DNA of 64,000 nt from Physcia stellaris (lineage: Eukaryota; Ascomycota; Lecanoromycetes; Caliciales; Physciaceae): NCBI GenBank assembly GCA_018902385.1, contig JABSSW010000010.1, positions 434,001 to 498,000 on the forward strand, in the 5' to 3' direction. Below the pieces are notes generated by a model. The model saw nothing but the letters and a program-made list of their open reading frames with translations. It was not told the DNA's origin and did no database searches. Below are positions 1 through 11,027 of this stretch, one piece after another. Each line of letters starts with the position of its first letter. Within the stretch, counting starts at the first letter, position 1. The translations under genes and the position numbers were made by a program.

Positions 1-1350
1 AATACGATATTTATGAATTTCAATTCGATTTGTTTCGAGTTGAACGTTGATTTTATCGAATTTCAAAAAATGTTTTAAATTTTTCGTTTTTATGTATTTT
101 TCGCGATTGTTTCAGACACGAATGATATTGATGTTTTTATTTCTATTTTTTCGAAAAGATTTCAGAATTTTTCAGAGTCGTGCAAATTGTTCGAAAATCG
201 TTCTTTTTAATTTCGAAAAACTGAATATGTCAATTGACGTCAAAATCATGATGAAATTCGATTTTGTAAAATCGAGCACTGTTGTGATCATATAGATATC
301 GAGAAAACGTTCAAAATCATCGATTTTCTGATTAGAATCGAAAATATTCAGCTTTTTTATTTCGTTGAATCGTTGACGTTTTTTCAGACGAATTGAGAAA
401 ATCATGATGATAAAAAACAATAAATGATTGAATTGAAAAAAAAAAAAAAAGAAATTCGAAATATAAAAAATTTAAATAGTCGATTGAATGTAATGTCGTT
501 CGAAATGATAAAAAATTGAATATCATTGAAAATGAAATTTCTGATTAACTTTTTGATGTTTTTTTGTATGAATGTCATTTTTTCGAAATGACTTGATATG
601 TGTTTGATGATGTAATCGAGTCATTTCTGAAACAAAAAAACTTTGTCAATTAATAATGAAACGAATTTGAATCGACGTTCGAAAAAATTATTTTCGTGAC
701 ATCGATTATCGTTGAAATTCGTCTGTCAAAATATTCAATTGAATCGACAAACGAATTTATTATGTTTCGTTTTTTCGCATTCACAATCAATCTGTTACGT
801 TTTGTTGTTCTTTTTGAATGATCAAACGATACGAATTTATTATGCTTCTTTATCAGTTTTTGAATTTTGAAACAAAAAGTTTTGTTTATTTGAATGTTCG
901 CGTATCATAAACGAACATGAAAAAAATGACTTCGATATAATGTGAAATGCTATGCAATAATATGATATTATTACATAATTACACGAAAATATCGAAATAA
1001 AAAGCAAATACATGAGATTTGCAAAAACATATGTAGAAGATTTGATTTCTTGAATGCGTCAAGACGAATTTCGACTCTAACATTCGATGTGATAAAATAA
1101 CGATGTTAATTCGATGTTAAATCTGTCAGATGTTGAATTCGATGTACGCTCGTCACATGTTTGTTATCTAGTTAACTAGAAAGTTGTTATTAACTAGCTA
1201 ACTAAAAAATTGAGATGAAAAATGTTGATTTCATCAAGAATCAATTGAGATTGAATGAAACGAAACGTTCGAATTTTGCGATTTGAACGTAATTATGCGT
1301 ATATTCGAACGCAAAATCATCAACGTCTCGACGTACAAGCATGTTGTCAA
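1..1350. mobile_element. AT-rich, RIP-like mutated repeat relic (family not identified)
   Basis: This block has the same texture as the interiors of the two Copia elements further on: CC and GG are almost absent, TCGA, CGA and CA/TG steps are plentiful, and no long reading frame survives. Normal composition returns between about 1260 and 1370. No protein domain could be recognised on either strand, so the family is open. It is probably one end of an LTR element that continues beyond the left edge. It is heavily broken. Confidence 0.6.
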
Positions 1351-1986
1351 TGTGTTCCAAGCGATTCACAACAGAGGGATAATGCCAGATGGTGATGATG
1401 GCGGCCAAGGCTGTGATAGTTGGTAATCTCAACCCTATGTGAAGCGCTGTTGCAATTCGGAAGCATACCTTGTTCCTCGCCTTACTAATAGTATTTCAGA
1501 CTTGTGGTCTTCGATTATAGGGAGCACCTTTTGCAAGCAGCATTTATGGTTGCAAGTCGGGGTTACCTACATGTATGGAGGATCGAAGAAATACTTTGCA
1601 TTCTGAGAATCGCAGTTTTCAGCGCTTTGCTTATTAATTGTAATCCTAAGATAACCCTAATTTCCTTCGAGGGAGCTGCAAAAGGGATGAGTTATTCCGA
1701 GCCCAAAGGTAGCTTTCAGAACGACCCTCGACCCATCCTTTTTCGGATTTTCTGCAACTCTTCCTTTCTTTTTTCTTCATCTCCTTTTCGCCTTTCAATA
1801 TTGATCATGCTATCTTGCCGCTGAGCCCAGTAAAGACTAGAATCACACTTGAAGAGCTTTTGTGCACGACAAATAGTCACGAAATACATGTGCCACACGT
1901 ATCTTCTCTTGTTGACCTGACCTTTTCCACCTCATAGACCCCGTGAGCCGCCACTTCGCACGATCAGCGTTCATATAGCCAATATA
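1351..1986. other. Intergenic, no gene seen
   Basis: Ordinary base composition. The open frames are short and show no recognisable protein, splice pattern or repeat. Confidence 0.5.
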
Positions 1987-3941
1987 ATGAGCGAAGCTAC
2001 GAATAAATCTGCTATGGCGGCCAGGCAACGGTTTGAAGAGATCGAAGATGGCATAACGTCGACCGCGATCCTTCGTTATCGCTCGAGTCTCACATCACCC
2101 GCGACATCAATTGACGTACTCGAGGTGTCAGACGATAACGAGCCTCTTGTCCGATGGCATGAAGGACTCGATCATGAACAACTGCTAAAACATTTTCCAG
2201 AAGTATAGCTCTGACCTCTTCTCTTCATAGTCATGCCATCCTAATATCTATTACTTTCAGCAGGCTGGAAATGATACAAGACAGGAGACTGGCTCAACTC
2301 TATTAGTGCTGTGAGCTAAGAGAGTGGCGACAATGGAAATCTACCCTAACTCAAGTGGCTAGTTTTTTGAACGTCAAACAGACGACTGGTGGCAATCACG
2401 GTAATTAACGTACCTCTCTCGGTCACCTCGGCGTTAATTATATACAGTCGTGCTGGCTAGCCCACTGTCAATAGACTGGTTACGCAGGAGATTCGGAGTT
2501 TCCATGCTTTTCCTGGAATGCTTGATAGACATGTCGTGGGGCGCAAAACCTGGCTTCGCTTGTTATGATTGGCGTGATAGCAGTGGTCCTATTGTACAAA
2601 CTGGTCTGCAGAGATATGCAAGAGTGTGCTATCTTTCAAGCGCTCATCTTCTCTAGATGCGTTCTATCACGCCGCTAGCTGTAATAAGCACCGCGCATGT
2701 AACGTGTGGGTTTCCCACCGTAAATTGACCAACAGCACGACGTAAGTACCTAAGGACACACAATCAGCCTGATCAAAGCTTTGCTAAAATGATATGCTTC
2801 GCTAATACCCATCAGATACGTTCTATCGAACTGTCTACCCAAGGCAAAAGCTCGCATTCTTTCATGGGCTACTAGTGGTGATTTTCAACCTCTGTTTCGT
2901 CCGATCATGATAGATACAATTCTAGCAGATGCTGCTTCTGAATGTCTCAAGAAGGATATCCAAAGAGCGCGGGATACATTGCTGCGTTATGTGAGTAGTT
3001 TTTCCCTTGATATTCTTGGTTTCATACCAATATCATCATAGGAGCATCATGGAGCTTCACAGCTCCCATCAGAGACAATTCAGACTACTTTTCACGTCTT
3101 GCATCAGCTCAGCCAGACTTGGCACTTTGTGCTCGGGAACCTTGTAGACCACGAAGAAGCAATGGCGTTTGTGTTGACCATCCAAAGAGATCACGTTACC
3201 CACCAGTCAAATATTGGAGATATAATACACCCAAAACCCAACTACGAAGCGATGGAATATCTACAGTGCAGGAACCAGATCTGGAAAAGATGGGTAACTA
3301 GTTACGACACGAGAACGCAAATTCGGATCAATCTATATTTCAACCTAGCCAGCCAAGGCGACAACAAAATCAACATCGAGATCGCCAATACCTCCAAAAG
3401 AATAGCAGAAGCTACCCTGAGAGACAGCAGCTCAATGATAACCATAGCTACGATGACCATGATATTCTTACCAGGAACGCTTGTGTCCGTAGGTTAATCT
3501 CCTCTTGATTTATCATGTGTCCAGCTGAGAATGTGCTAGGCAATCTTTAGCATGGCTTTCTTCAATTACATAATAGATGCTTCTGGGACTGCTTCTGGGA
3601 TAATGAAGCTATCGGTGCAACCGGAAATTTGGTGGTATCCAGTTGTGACGGTCCCATTGACTCTGCTTGTTATCGTCATGTGGAGGCTATGGCAGCAGAG
3701 GCGAATGGCTCAGAAAGCTCATACCGAGTCCAGCGAAAGTGTTAGGTTGCTTAGCAGGAGAAGTCCCGCTGACCGCTTACGGAGTATATTTATGATGCAG
3801 GATGAAGACACTAGCTTGGAGACTCCAATGAGCAGCGGTGATCCTGCTTTACGACGGAGAAGAAACAACATTAGGAACCCGTTCGCCAAAAACGACAAGG
3901 CCATGACACCGGCCGACAGAGAAACAGAGATTGCTTCATGA
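1987..3941 (+). CDS. Fungal CorA-like membrane protein (5' half uncertain)
   Basis: The 3' half is well supported as three exons, 2816-2990, 3042-3488 and 3540-3941, joined in frame across two 51-nt introns. It contains the signature of the fungal CorA-like family: RDSSSM, then MTMIFLPGTLVS joined to AIFSMAFFNY (first membrane helix), then IWWYPVVTVPLTLLVIVMW (second helix), ending in a basic, serine-rich cytoplasmic tail of about 80 residues. The GMN motif of true Mg2+ channels is not present, as in many fungal members, so transport is not proven. Upstream, probable exons are 1987-2202, 2261-2310 and 2461 onward; the last matches the soluble domain (RRFGVSMLFLECLIDM). Between about 2581 and 2741 the plausible coding frame changes without an obvious intron. 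The gene may therefore be frameshifted or carry an unusual splice. The N-terminal start is a guess. Confidence 0.6.
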
Positions 3942-4914
3942 ATGAGGTCCGGTCCCCTTTCGGGAACTTATACCAGAACAAGAGCAATCCTAATCAACAC
4001 ACATACCCCTCAGCACCTGCCCTATCTCATGTTCCTCAGTCCTGCAGTAGTGATGGTGGATAGCTAGAGTTGCAGCATAGACTCTACATCTGGGACTCGA
4101 CTTCCTTATCTTAGAATTTCGATGCCAAAGTCCCAAAGACTGCATAAATAAGAACATCAATCGTATTGCGTAAAGCGATCCGTGTACGAAAGAAAAGCTG
4201 GCTACCAACCCAAAAATGGAATAGAAATCTACATGCGGGTTTAGGTGCTGGTACATGAATCGGCCTCTAGCTTCACTCGCTCTTGGGTGCTTTTCAGTCT
4301 CGGGTCATTGAAATCGGTATGTCGAGACTGCTTTTGAGGTGACTCTTGTTAGTTAGAGTAGCTGGTGTTGAGGGCTCGGAGAATAGGGGATCTGAGGAGG
4401 GAGGGAAGAGAGGATGACAATAGGAGAAAAAAGAAGATTGTGGGGAAGAGAAGGAGAAAGGGAAGGAAAAAGGGATTTATGGTTTCGATAGGGATTAGGG
4501 TTATGGTTTTAGGATGCTTTTGACAATATTGTTTGGTGCTTCTGCGGTTTGGTTGGGTGCGCTGTGATTGTTACTTCTCTGAAACATGGTAAACACTGAC
4601 TCTAGTCAATCCCGGTGGGGATACTCTTGATTGGCACCATTCTAATTTGAGACAGATAGGATGTGAAGGTAAGGGAAGGATAGCGTTGGATTGTGTCTTG
4701 TGCCTCCCTAGGACTTGATATCTAAGAATGGCTCTTAGGTTCGAGCAAGGACCAAGCTATCCTCTTCGCTGCCTGAATGCTATCTCCCTGCCAATATCAT
4801 TCGTCGTGTTTGTAGCAAGCTATTGTCTTGTCAGTCTCGAGCCACAACTTTTCTAAGCAGAGTCTGACTAACCATTGAGATCCACCAGCGCGATCACCCT
4901 CCTATGCATAGCTG
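3942..4914. other. Intergenic with a purine-rich tract
   Basis: No gene seen. From about 4371 to 4475 the plus strand is nearly all A and G, with runs of GGGA and GAGG. This may be a promoter-type purine tract or simple low-complexity sequence. Confidence 0.4.
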
Positions 4915-5331
4915 TCACGGATGCCTACGAACAATCACCTCATCAACGCAGGGCCTGGCTTCCAACATCCTCAAGATTGTGTGGAAATTCTGGTTATCAA
5001 CGGCTATGTCTCGATCGTTCGTTTCTGTCCCATTGTTCCACTTGACTAAAACGTAGTGCTCTCCCTCCGGTCCACCGAATATCTTCCTCATGTCCTTCAC
5101 AAAGTCGTCGAAATTCTCAAGAGCTGTGCAGATGACTACATTGGTTTTCTCGCTGCGGTTGATCATTTGGTTGTTGTCGACATAAAAGCCGATGTAGTAG
5201 ACCAGGACAGGAAATGTCGACTCTCTATAGTGGATGAGTCGCTGCTCTCGGTCAAAGGGGTTGGCCTCGTTGGTTTTTTTGACTAGCTCGGCCGCGAACG
5301 TGGTATGATAGTCTGCGCTAAGAGCCGCCAT
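4915..5331 (-). CDS. Small protein of an unnamed family, copy 1
   Basis: A 138-residue single-exon frame, starting at the ATG at 5331 (MAALSADYHTTF). An in-frame extension upstream is possible but is not shared by the paralogue. No known domain is recognised. It is clearly related to the minus-strand gene at 6199-6582. Both begin near a YHTT motif and share Y-x-x-x-TFP, then NVVICTALENF (copy 2: HVIVCTILENY), then a D-x-x-F-x-x-D-x-x-x-IF pattern and a final NFHTILRML (copy 2: NFIAVLRML). The pattern suggests a small alpha/beta fold. There is no signal peptide or membrane segment. The function is unknown. Confidence 0.6.
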   Translation of the reverse strand: MAALSADYHTTFAAELVKKTNEANPFDREQRLIHYRESTFPVLVYYIGFYVDNNQMINRSEKTNVVICTALENFDDFVKDMRKIFGGPEGEHYVLVKWNNGTETNDRDIAVDNQNFHTILRMLEARPCVDEVIVRRHP

Positions 5332-6198
5332 GGTGAGTTTGGCTATCAGGGAAATTTTCTTCGCGAGAGGATTGGTGAAGCAGGTTTGAGGAGAGGGGCG
5401 ACAGCTGAAATAATGGGAGGAATTGCCAAGTCTTTCGTTTGCTGAACTGCAGACCATTGCTACCACCCGTCATTCAGCTGGAAAGTACGTCCTGTCTCCC
5501 CGAGAAAGCTCCTGCAAACTCCCTATCTACTGCATTGTGGCTTGCAACAGAGAGTCTAGCAGGAGGTCGAGAAAATCTTTCCCTTTCCCATGAATCCGAA
5601 AGAGGGCAAGTAGCTGTTGGCGATCCATTCGGACCACATGACAGGTAGCCCACACCGCCGAGACAGCGGGAACTCGCATTTCCAGGTATGAGTATGAAGC
5701 AGACTGCTTGCTCGGTGTCAATGTGTCAAATGGCAGTTAGCAGCTAATTCCCTATTGATCGCTTGAGCAAAGCAACGATAAGCCTTGCAGGCTGCTGCAG
5801 GCGGCTTCGTGGAGCTGCATCTAACGAACTCAACGGGTGACTACCTCCCGGCAGAGACCGATGATGTGAAGGCACAGGGGTAGGTACTTTTCCGTAATGA
5901 ATCATGAATTTACGTTTGGAGTTGAGCTCTTTCGCTTGGTGTACTTCCTACTTCCCATTGTATCAAAGATGTATGCTTGGGCCCAATATTACCTCATACT
6001 CGTACGGCTAGCTTGAAAGTCTGCAGAAAAGTCTTGTCGACCAAAGAGAGCTTTCACCAAGCACAGGCTCGCCCTCGTAAAGATGAGACTCGAGATTGTC
6101 TGCTAATCACCGTTCATCCTTACTGCAAAGCCTTAACATTAATCCACAGACTACCTAGACGTCGAATTAGTGTCGGACCAGACTACCTAGAAGGGAGA
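5332..6198. other. Intergenic between the two paralogues
   Basis: No gene seen. The spacer of about 0.87 kb separates two same-strand related genes, as expected after tandem duplication. Confidence 0.4.
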
Positions 6199-6582
6199 TT
6201 ATGCTAACCCCAGCAACGCGCAAGTGAGTTCCAATCCAAGCTGCACAGGACAGGTTTGAAGCATTCTCAAGACCGCAATAAAATTATCCGCGTTCACGTT
6301 GATGACTATGAATTCAGCACCCAAGCCGCGGGCACAAAGACCAAATAAACGTTTTGGGAGTGCAAATATGCGCTCGAAGTCGTCAAGGAATTGACCATAG
6401 TTTTCCAAGATAGTACAAACTATAACATGGTCCTGCTGTAAGTATTTCGCTCGGATAGGAAAAGTTCGCTGGTTATAGCGGGCCAATGTTGCATCGATAG
6501 CACTCGAATCACTGGAGGTAACTGCTTCCATGAGACGGTCCAAGCACGCTCTGGCTGCGGTTGTGTGATACCGTGTCGACAT
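6199..6582 (-). CDS. Small protein of an unnamed family, copy 2
   Basis: A 127-residue single-exon frame starting MSTRYHTTAARACLDRLM. It aligns along its length with the gene at 4915-5331: YHTT near the N-terminus, YNQRTFPI against YRESTFPV, HVIVCTILENYGQFL against NVVICTALENFDDFV, and NADNFIAVLRMLQ against NQNFHTILRMLE. Copy 1 has an insert of about ten residues after the TFP motif, and the two differ in the segment before the last helix. It has no recognised domain, signal peptide or membrane segment. Same strand as copy 1 and 0.87 kb away, so a tandem duplication is the simplest explanation. Confidence 0.6.
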   Translation of the reverse strand: MSTRYHTTAARACLDRLMEAVTSSDSSAIDATLARYNQRTFPIRAKYLQQDHVIVCTILENYGQFLDDFERIFALPKRLFGLCARGLGAEFIVINVNADNFIAVLRMLQTCPVQLGLELTCALLGLA

Positions 6583-7434
6583 GGCTATTTTCGACCTGAA
6601 TCTGATGGAATGCTGACTTTAGTAGGGGCGGTAGCTGGTTCGTTAAAGGTGATGGAGTTGAGACTCTGGCACCGACAAGAACTGTGAAATTCCCTCCCCT
6701 CTTCCTATGAATAGGATAAGCTCACCGCTACTTGGAAACGTTTCTTCTTTAGTATCATCATGGAAACTAATGCGATGTTTGCAGCCTAAGGACTGCTAGA
6801 TGCGTCAAGAAGCCAAGGACGAACGGAAATACAATGCAGATGCCCGTTTGTGCCTCAAACGAAGATCGGCCCTGGGAATTTCCGAGCATCATATGGGATC
6901 CAACAAAACATAAGAGTTATACACCCACTCAATCCTTCCTGAAGATTGAGATCTGTAAGAAGAAGTCACCAAGTGCGGTATGGGGTAAGAACCGGACGCA
7001 GCTGATACAGATCACCCGTTCTTTATTGAGTGATGTTGCCTTTTGCGATAAAATGCCTTGTCCACTTGAGAAGGACTGCTGAGACCCGATGTTTGCTAGA
7101 CCCTGTCTACTTAGGCACTAGTTTTAGCATACGATGTTGTTTCTTCATCCTTGTCTCGGTGAAGGCAGGATAAAGCACAATTAGGCCGAAGGTCTCTGCT
7201 AGGTTGATCTTGCAATTCGTTTCGCCTGCGTAATGTAGTTTCAGATATTCTCGCAGAGTCCCCTGCTTGTGAATCGCTCATAACTTGACTAAAGTGTCAA
7301 TTGCGACTTCGGTTGACCCAGAACGATACAATGTGGACACGAAATGATAAAAATTATGCTATTCGAGGCGAGGAAGGTTATAAGATGAGGGACAGGTAAG
7401 CAGGGTGGAGTATCGAGAACGATTCGTCCTAGAT
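6583..7434. other. Intergenic, no gene seen
   Basis: The open frames are short and lack recognisable protein features. The right part would be the 3' flank of the secreted protein gene on the minus strand. Confidence 0.4.
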
Positions 7435-8153
7435 TCATGGTAATAAGCCCAGAATAATTATGGCACACGACCACCAGACCGTACTGATGGTAGCAGTCTC
7501 CTTGTGAGCCTTCCCCTGAAAAGGCTCGGATGTTACGTGAGCGATCGAACTTGTACTTGTGGATACGCCTACTCCCAGGCTCCCTCTTACTGCGGTTGTT
7601 CGGTTTGCTTCTGGTGTGCAGCTTGGCTCAATTTCAGTCACAGTCATCGTCGCTGGCCCTTGATATGTCTTATTTCGATTATCGTCGAAATAACCATCCG
7701 ATAGGGCAAAAGTATCTCCGCTTTCGCAACGTGATTGGTTGCCCCACCCACAATACCACTCGGATGATAATGGACAGCCGAGGACGTCGGCCCAGCCGTA
7801 AGGATGGTCATTTGGACCGGTGCAAATGCCAGTGCAGGAAGAGTGTTCGAAGGTAGGGTCAGTACATGACTATGATTCAAAGTTAGCCGGTCGATGGTCT
7901 CCACAAGGATAGATGAGCTTACTCCACGATGTAATCGATTGATGTTCGATCTGTAGCATAAGCCGTTAGAAAGGCAGATATCTTCTGGCGCGCAACAGTT
8001 GCTGTGCTCGGCATCTGGGTGGCATGGTGTGTCCCGGGCTTGAAGTATTGCATCAGGATAATAGCATTGACTAGCTGCAGAAGCAAAAGAGAGGCAGAGA
8101 CAGATCGAGAGAGCTACCTGCAAAAGGAACGACTGGTAGATTGCGGTTGGCAT
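7435..8153 (-). CDS. Secreted cysteine-rich fungal protein
   Basis: Two exons, 8153-7923 and 7869-7435, joined in frame across a 53-nt intron (GTAAGC..ATAG), give 221 residues. The N-terminus is a clear signal peptide (hydrophobic LLQVALSICLCLSFASAA). The mature part opens with QCYYPD, then DTPCHPDAEHSNCC, then CLSNGLCY. This is a recurrent pattern in ascomycete secreted or surface proteins. Directly after the intron comes SCTDPTFEHSSCTGICTG, the matching second half of the same family module, which supports the splice. Later there are further cysteines, possible N-glycosylation sites (NKT, NRT), a threonine/serine-rich stretch, and a hydrophobic C-terminus ending WWSCAIIILGLLP that could be a membrane or anchor signal. 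The function is unknown; a cell-surface or secreted role is inferred. Plus-strand frames here are shadows. Confidence 0.75.
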
Positions 8154-8670
8154 CTTCGATCTGGGTCTATTGGCATAAGAGAAAGACAGAGAGCAGATAT
8201 CTTGAAGACGTTCGGAGTGAAAGAGAGGAAAAGAGATGCATCGAAAAAGAAGCCCGAGTTCGAAGCCTTGAAATTGTTGGTGAAACGATCTTCAGTCACT
8301 CAGCCTCCACTAGTAAATGAAGCCCGCGGCGTTGCTCTCCTCGGCATGGTGGCGCCCGAAGGATTGCGTGATGACAAAAACAAAAAAGGGATGTTGAAGG
8401 CAGCAATGCTTGTGAGGTGCACCTAGTCGGACAACCAAGTATGTTTGTCTATCTCTACTACTCTACAGGATACGAGTATGCAGGACCCGAACAGCCGACG
8501 AGAAAAACAATGTTACTCTAGCTGATCGTGGACAAGCTTCGCAGATCTACGCGCTAAATAGATAGCGCGTCGAACGCGTCTGCGAAGCTACAGTATCCTT
8601 TCAGTATCCTTTCCGTGTCTCATGACAATGCAAAACGTTGCCTTCATCTATAGACTCGTAATAGCCCAAA
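8154..8670. other. Intergenic spacer upstream of F-box gene 1
   Basis: Shared 5' flank of the minus-strand secreted protein gene and the plus-strand F-box gene. It holds a nested hairpin at 8535-8589, listed separately. No further gene was seen. Confidence 0.5.
8535..8589. repeat. Nested inverted repeat (two-step hairpin)
   Basis: Outer arms of 11 bp (AGCTTCGCAGA at 8535-8545 and its perfect complement at 8579-8589) enclose inner arms of 8 bp (ACGCGCTA at 8549-8556 and its complement at 8563-8570), with a 6-nt loop. The structure ends 81 bp before the F-box start codon. It could form a cruciform, a 5'UTR hairpin or a dyad for a DNA-binding protein. A palindromic transposon footprint is another option. 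Confidence 0.6.
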
Positions 8671-10182
8671 ATGTTGCTGCCTACCGATATTCTTTACACA
8701 ATCTTCGCCGAGCTCTCGGAGCATCATCTTCCGAAGCCTGCTTTGAAATCAGCTCGGCTGGTCTGCAAAGCCTGGGCTCTGCAGGCCTCCCCATTTCTCT
8801 TCGACAATGTCTTCATCACGGCAAGACATGCGGACTTGCAAGTGGCTCAGTCACTCGCCTCAACCTTTGGACATTATGTCAAAACCTTGACTTATTCTTG
8901 GGAGCATTTTCGGCAGTGGAGCACCCCGAACGAGTATTTCGAACGAGTTGACGAAATGTGTTACGAGGAGCCTGTTCCCGCGTGTTTCGACGCGCACACA
9001 CGCCAGAGCTGGGACACCTATGACAGGCTTCGAAAGGAAAAGGAAGATATCGGCACCGAAGAACAGCAAATTCTTCATCTTGTCCGCGCTTTCAAGGATA
9101 TGCCTCGTATCACTCGAATCAAAGTCACATGCTCCTGGCGTCAGCGGGGCCAGTGTTGGTGTATGCAGGCACTGACGGACGCCAGGCAACGCGAGAAGAA
9201 CCCTTGGAAGCAGGAATGGCTTTGCCCTGACGACAATTGCACATTTTCGGCGTATCATCGTGGCAGATGCGTTACATCACATGCTCCATCCTCGTCCGAT
9301 CGCCGTCTTGAACAATGGAGAGTGCTCATGCATGCACTACAGAAGGCCGGCAAATCCGTGAAAGAAATTCTAATTGAAGATCCCGAGGAAGCCAAATCAG
9401 ATTTGCCAGCCGAGGTCTTCATTCCCTCTTTTGGCCTGACTCACATAATGAAGAACGTATTCTCCTCGTTGACAAAATTGCAATTGTCTCTGTCTCTAAC
9501 GAAGTTACCCCCAGATTTTGGCCATGCGGTGCCAGAAATCAAACTGAGGCAGGTCCTCAAGACTGCGATTAACCTCAGCTCTCTGCACATTAGTCTTCTC
9601 GACGAATCTTGGCGCGAGATAGAGGTTGAGTATGAGGAACCGCTTCTCACTATGTTTGTCGGGTGTTCCTTTCCAAAATTGAGATTTTTAAGTCTTGATG
9701 GATGTGGATCAACTGAGATTCAACTTCTGCAATTCCTAGAACATACCCCAGATCTCCACGAGCTGAGCTTGAGAAGATACGCATTGACTGATGGGTTCTG
9801 GAGACCGGTGGTTCAAGAACTTCGAGACAGTTCAAGAATCAAGACATTACACCTGAGCGAACTTCAAGGCGACATGGAGAATGGTGACCTGATAGGATTT
9901 GAGGATAGCTATTTTGAAGTAGAGGCTTATGGGATTGACCACGTCATCGAAGAATTCTTCTATCGGGAGAAGGGATCTCAGTTTACCACAGACGAGCTTG
10001 AGCTTATTTTAAAGGAGGGCGAGATGCGCTCACGATTTGAATTCCCAAGCGACGGATCAGAAGTGGAAGATTTATTAGAAGGGATGGGATCAGCATCGGA
10101 ATCGGAGCTCGAACTGTATGAAGATGAAGAGGTGATAGAACGGTATGAATATCCAGGTGATGATGAGTACTGGAGCGAGTAG
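8671..10182 (+). CDS. F-box protein 1 (503 aa)
   Basis: A single-exon gene of 503 residues. Residues about 1-45 form an F-box: LPTDILYTIFAEL, then SARLVCKAWALQASPFLFDNVFI. This is the Skp1-binding motif that links target proteins to an SCF ubiquitin ligase. The middle has scattered leucine-rich stretches (LRFLSLDGC, LHELSLRRY, IKTLHLSEL), like degenerate LRRs that could bind a substrate. A conserved motif GQCWC near residue 165 is shared with the second F-box gene. The C-terminal 50 residues are strongly acidic (ED, EE, YEDEE). It is about 35-40% identical by eye to the gene at 11028-12722 over most of its length, same strand, 0.85 kb away. The substrate is unknown. Confidence 0.8.
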   Translation: MLLPTDILYTIFAELSEHHLPKPALKSARLVCKAWALQASPFLFDNVFITARHADLQVAQSLASTFGHYVKTLTYSWEHFRQWSTPNEYFERVDEMCYEEPVPACFDAHTRQSWDTYDRLRKEKEDIGTEEQQILHLVRAFKDMPRITRIKVTCSWRQRGQCWCMQALTDARQREKNPWKQEWLCPDDNCTFSAYHRGRCVTSHAPSSSDRRLEQWRVLMHALQKAGKSVKEILIEDPEEAKSDLPAEVFIPSFGLTHIMKNVFSSLTKLQLSLSLTKLPPDFGHAVPEIKLRQVLKTAINLSSLHISLLDESWREIEVEYEEPLLTMFVGCSFPKLRFLSLDGCGSTEIQLLQFLEHTPDLHELSLRRYALTDGFWRPVVQELRDSSRIKTLHLSELQGDMENGDLIGFEDSYFEVEAYGIDHVIEEFFYREKGSQFTTDELELILKEGEMRSRFEFPSDGSEVEDLLEGMGSASESELELYEDEEVIERYEYPGDDEYWSE

Positions 10183-11027
10183 CCATGTCCATGCAGGTCA
10201 AAAACCAACTGGACTTTACTCGTGCAAAAAGACGGAGTGTTCAACTTTTCGTTGGCGCACCCCTGGCAATATGTATCGTGAAGGATGAAAGCTACCCAGA
10301 TGTTAGACTCAGCTGCGCTGAACCTTCGAACATGATGTTGAAAGGTTCCAGATTCTGTATTTAGCAAAGGTGCCTGGCGTCGGACAATGGAAGAAACCAT
10401 CACCCAGCTCTAGGATGTGTGACATTCGTGGCACAAACAACCTATCTACCCTGATCTTTCTGGTTGATACCAGACTTCAGAGCACAGAAATGCAACTTGG
10501 TAGACATGCGAATGTGTTTAGTTACCATAAGGGATGTTTCATCCATCAATCTTTGAACATTGTAGGCCACGCCCGGAGTGTGGTCCCTACCAGCGGTTAT
10601 CAGTGCGATGTCCGACTCCTGCAATGCGATAGAATGTTTTGAGCTGAGTCTTCGAAGATTAACGTAGAACGAGGCACGAAACTCTTCACTACCTTACTAC
10701 TATCGTCTACTAGAATGGGATAGAACAGAGAATAATTAGGACATGGGCAAAAAACAGACCGCATAATGCCAAGCCAGCAGGCGGATTCATAAACAAGCTC
10801 TGATTTAGCTCGTTTGTCAATTTCTTGGGATGACTTGGCAGTGGTCGGATATAAATTTAGTGCGACGCGGTTTAGAGTTGACTGTAAACACTCCGTACTC
10901 GCGTCGCAAAACGCATTCCTCCATCGTCACCCTTCGTCAGCACTTGAACCTCCGTGTCCACCGGTCTGTAACTGATGACCTGCGTTGAGAATACAGCTAA
11001 TCGCTATTTACTTAGAGATCCCTCAAG
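10183..11027. other. Intergenic between the F-box genes
   Basis: No gene seen. The last ~150 bp before 11028 is pyrimidine-rich (CCATCGTCACCCTTCG and similar), as is common in fungal promoters. Confidence 0.4.

Noticed and set aside
7504-8426. Plus-strand open frames of up to 140 codons
   Set aside because: They overlap the minus-strand secreted protein, whose signal peptide, cysteine pattern and intron fit a known family. The plus frames have none.
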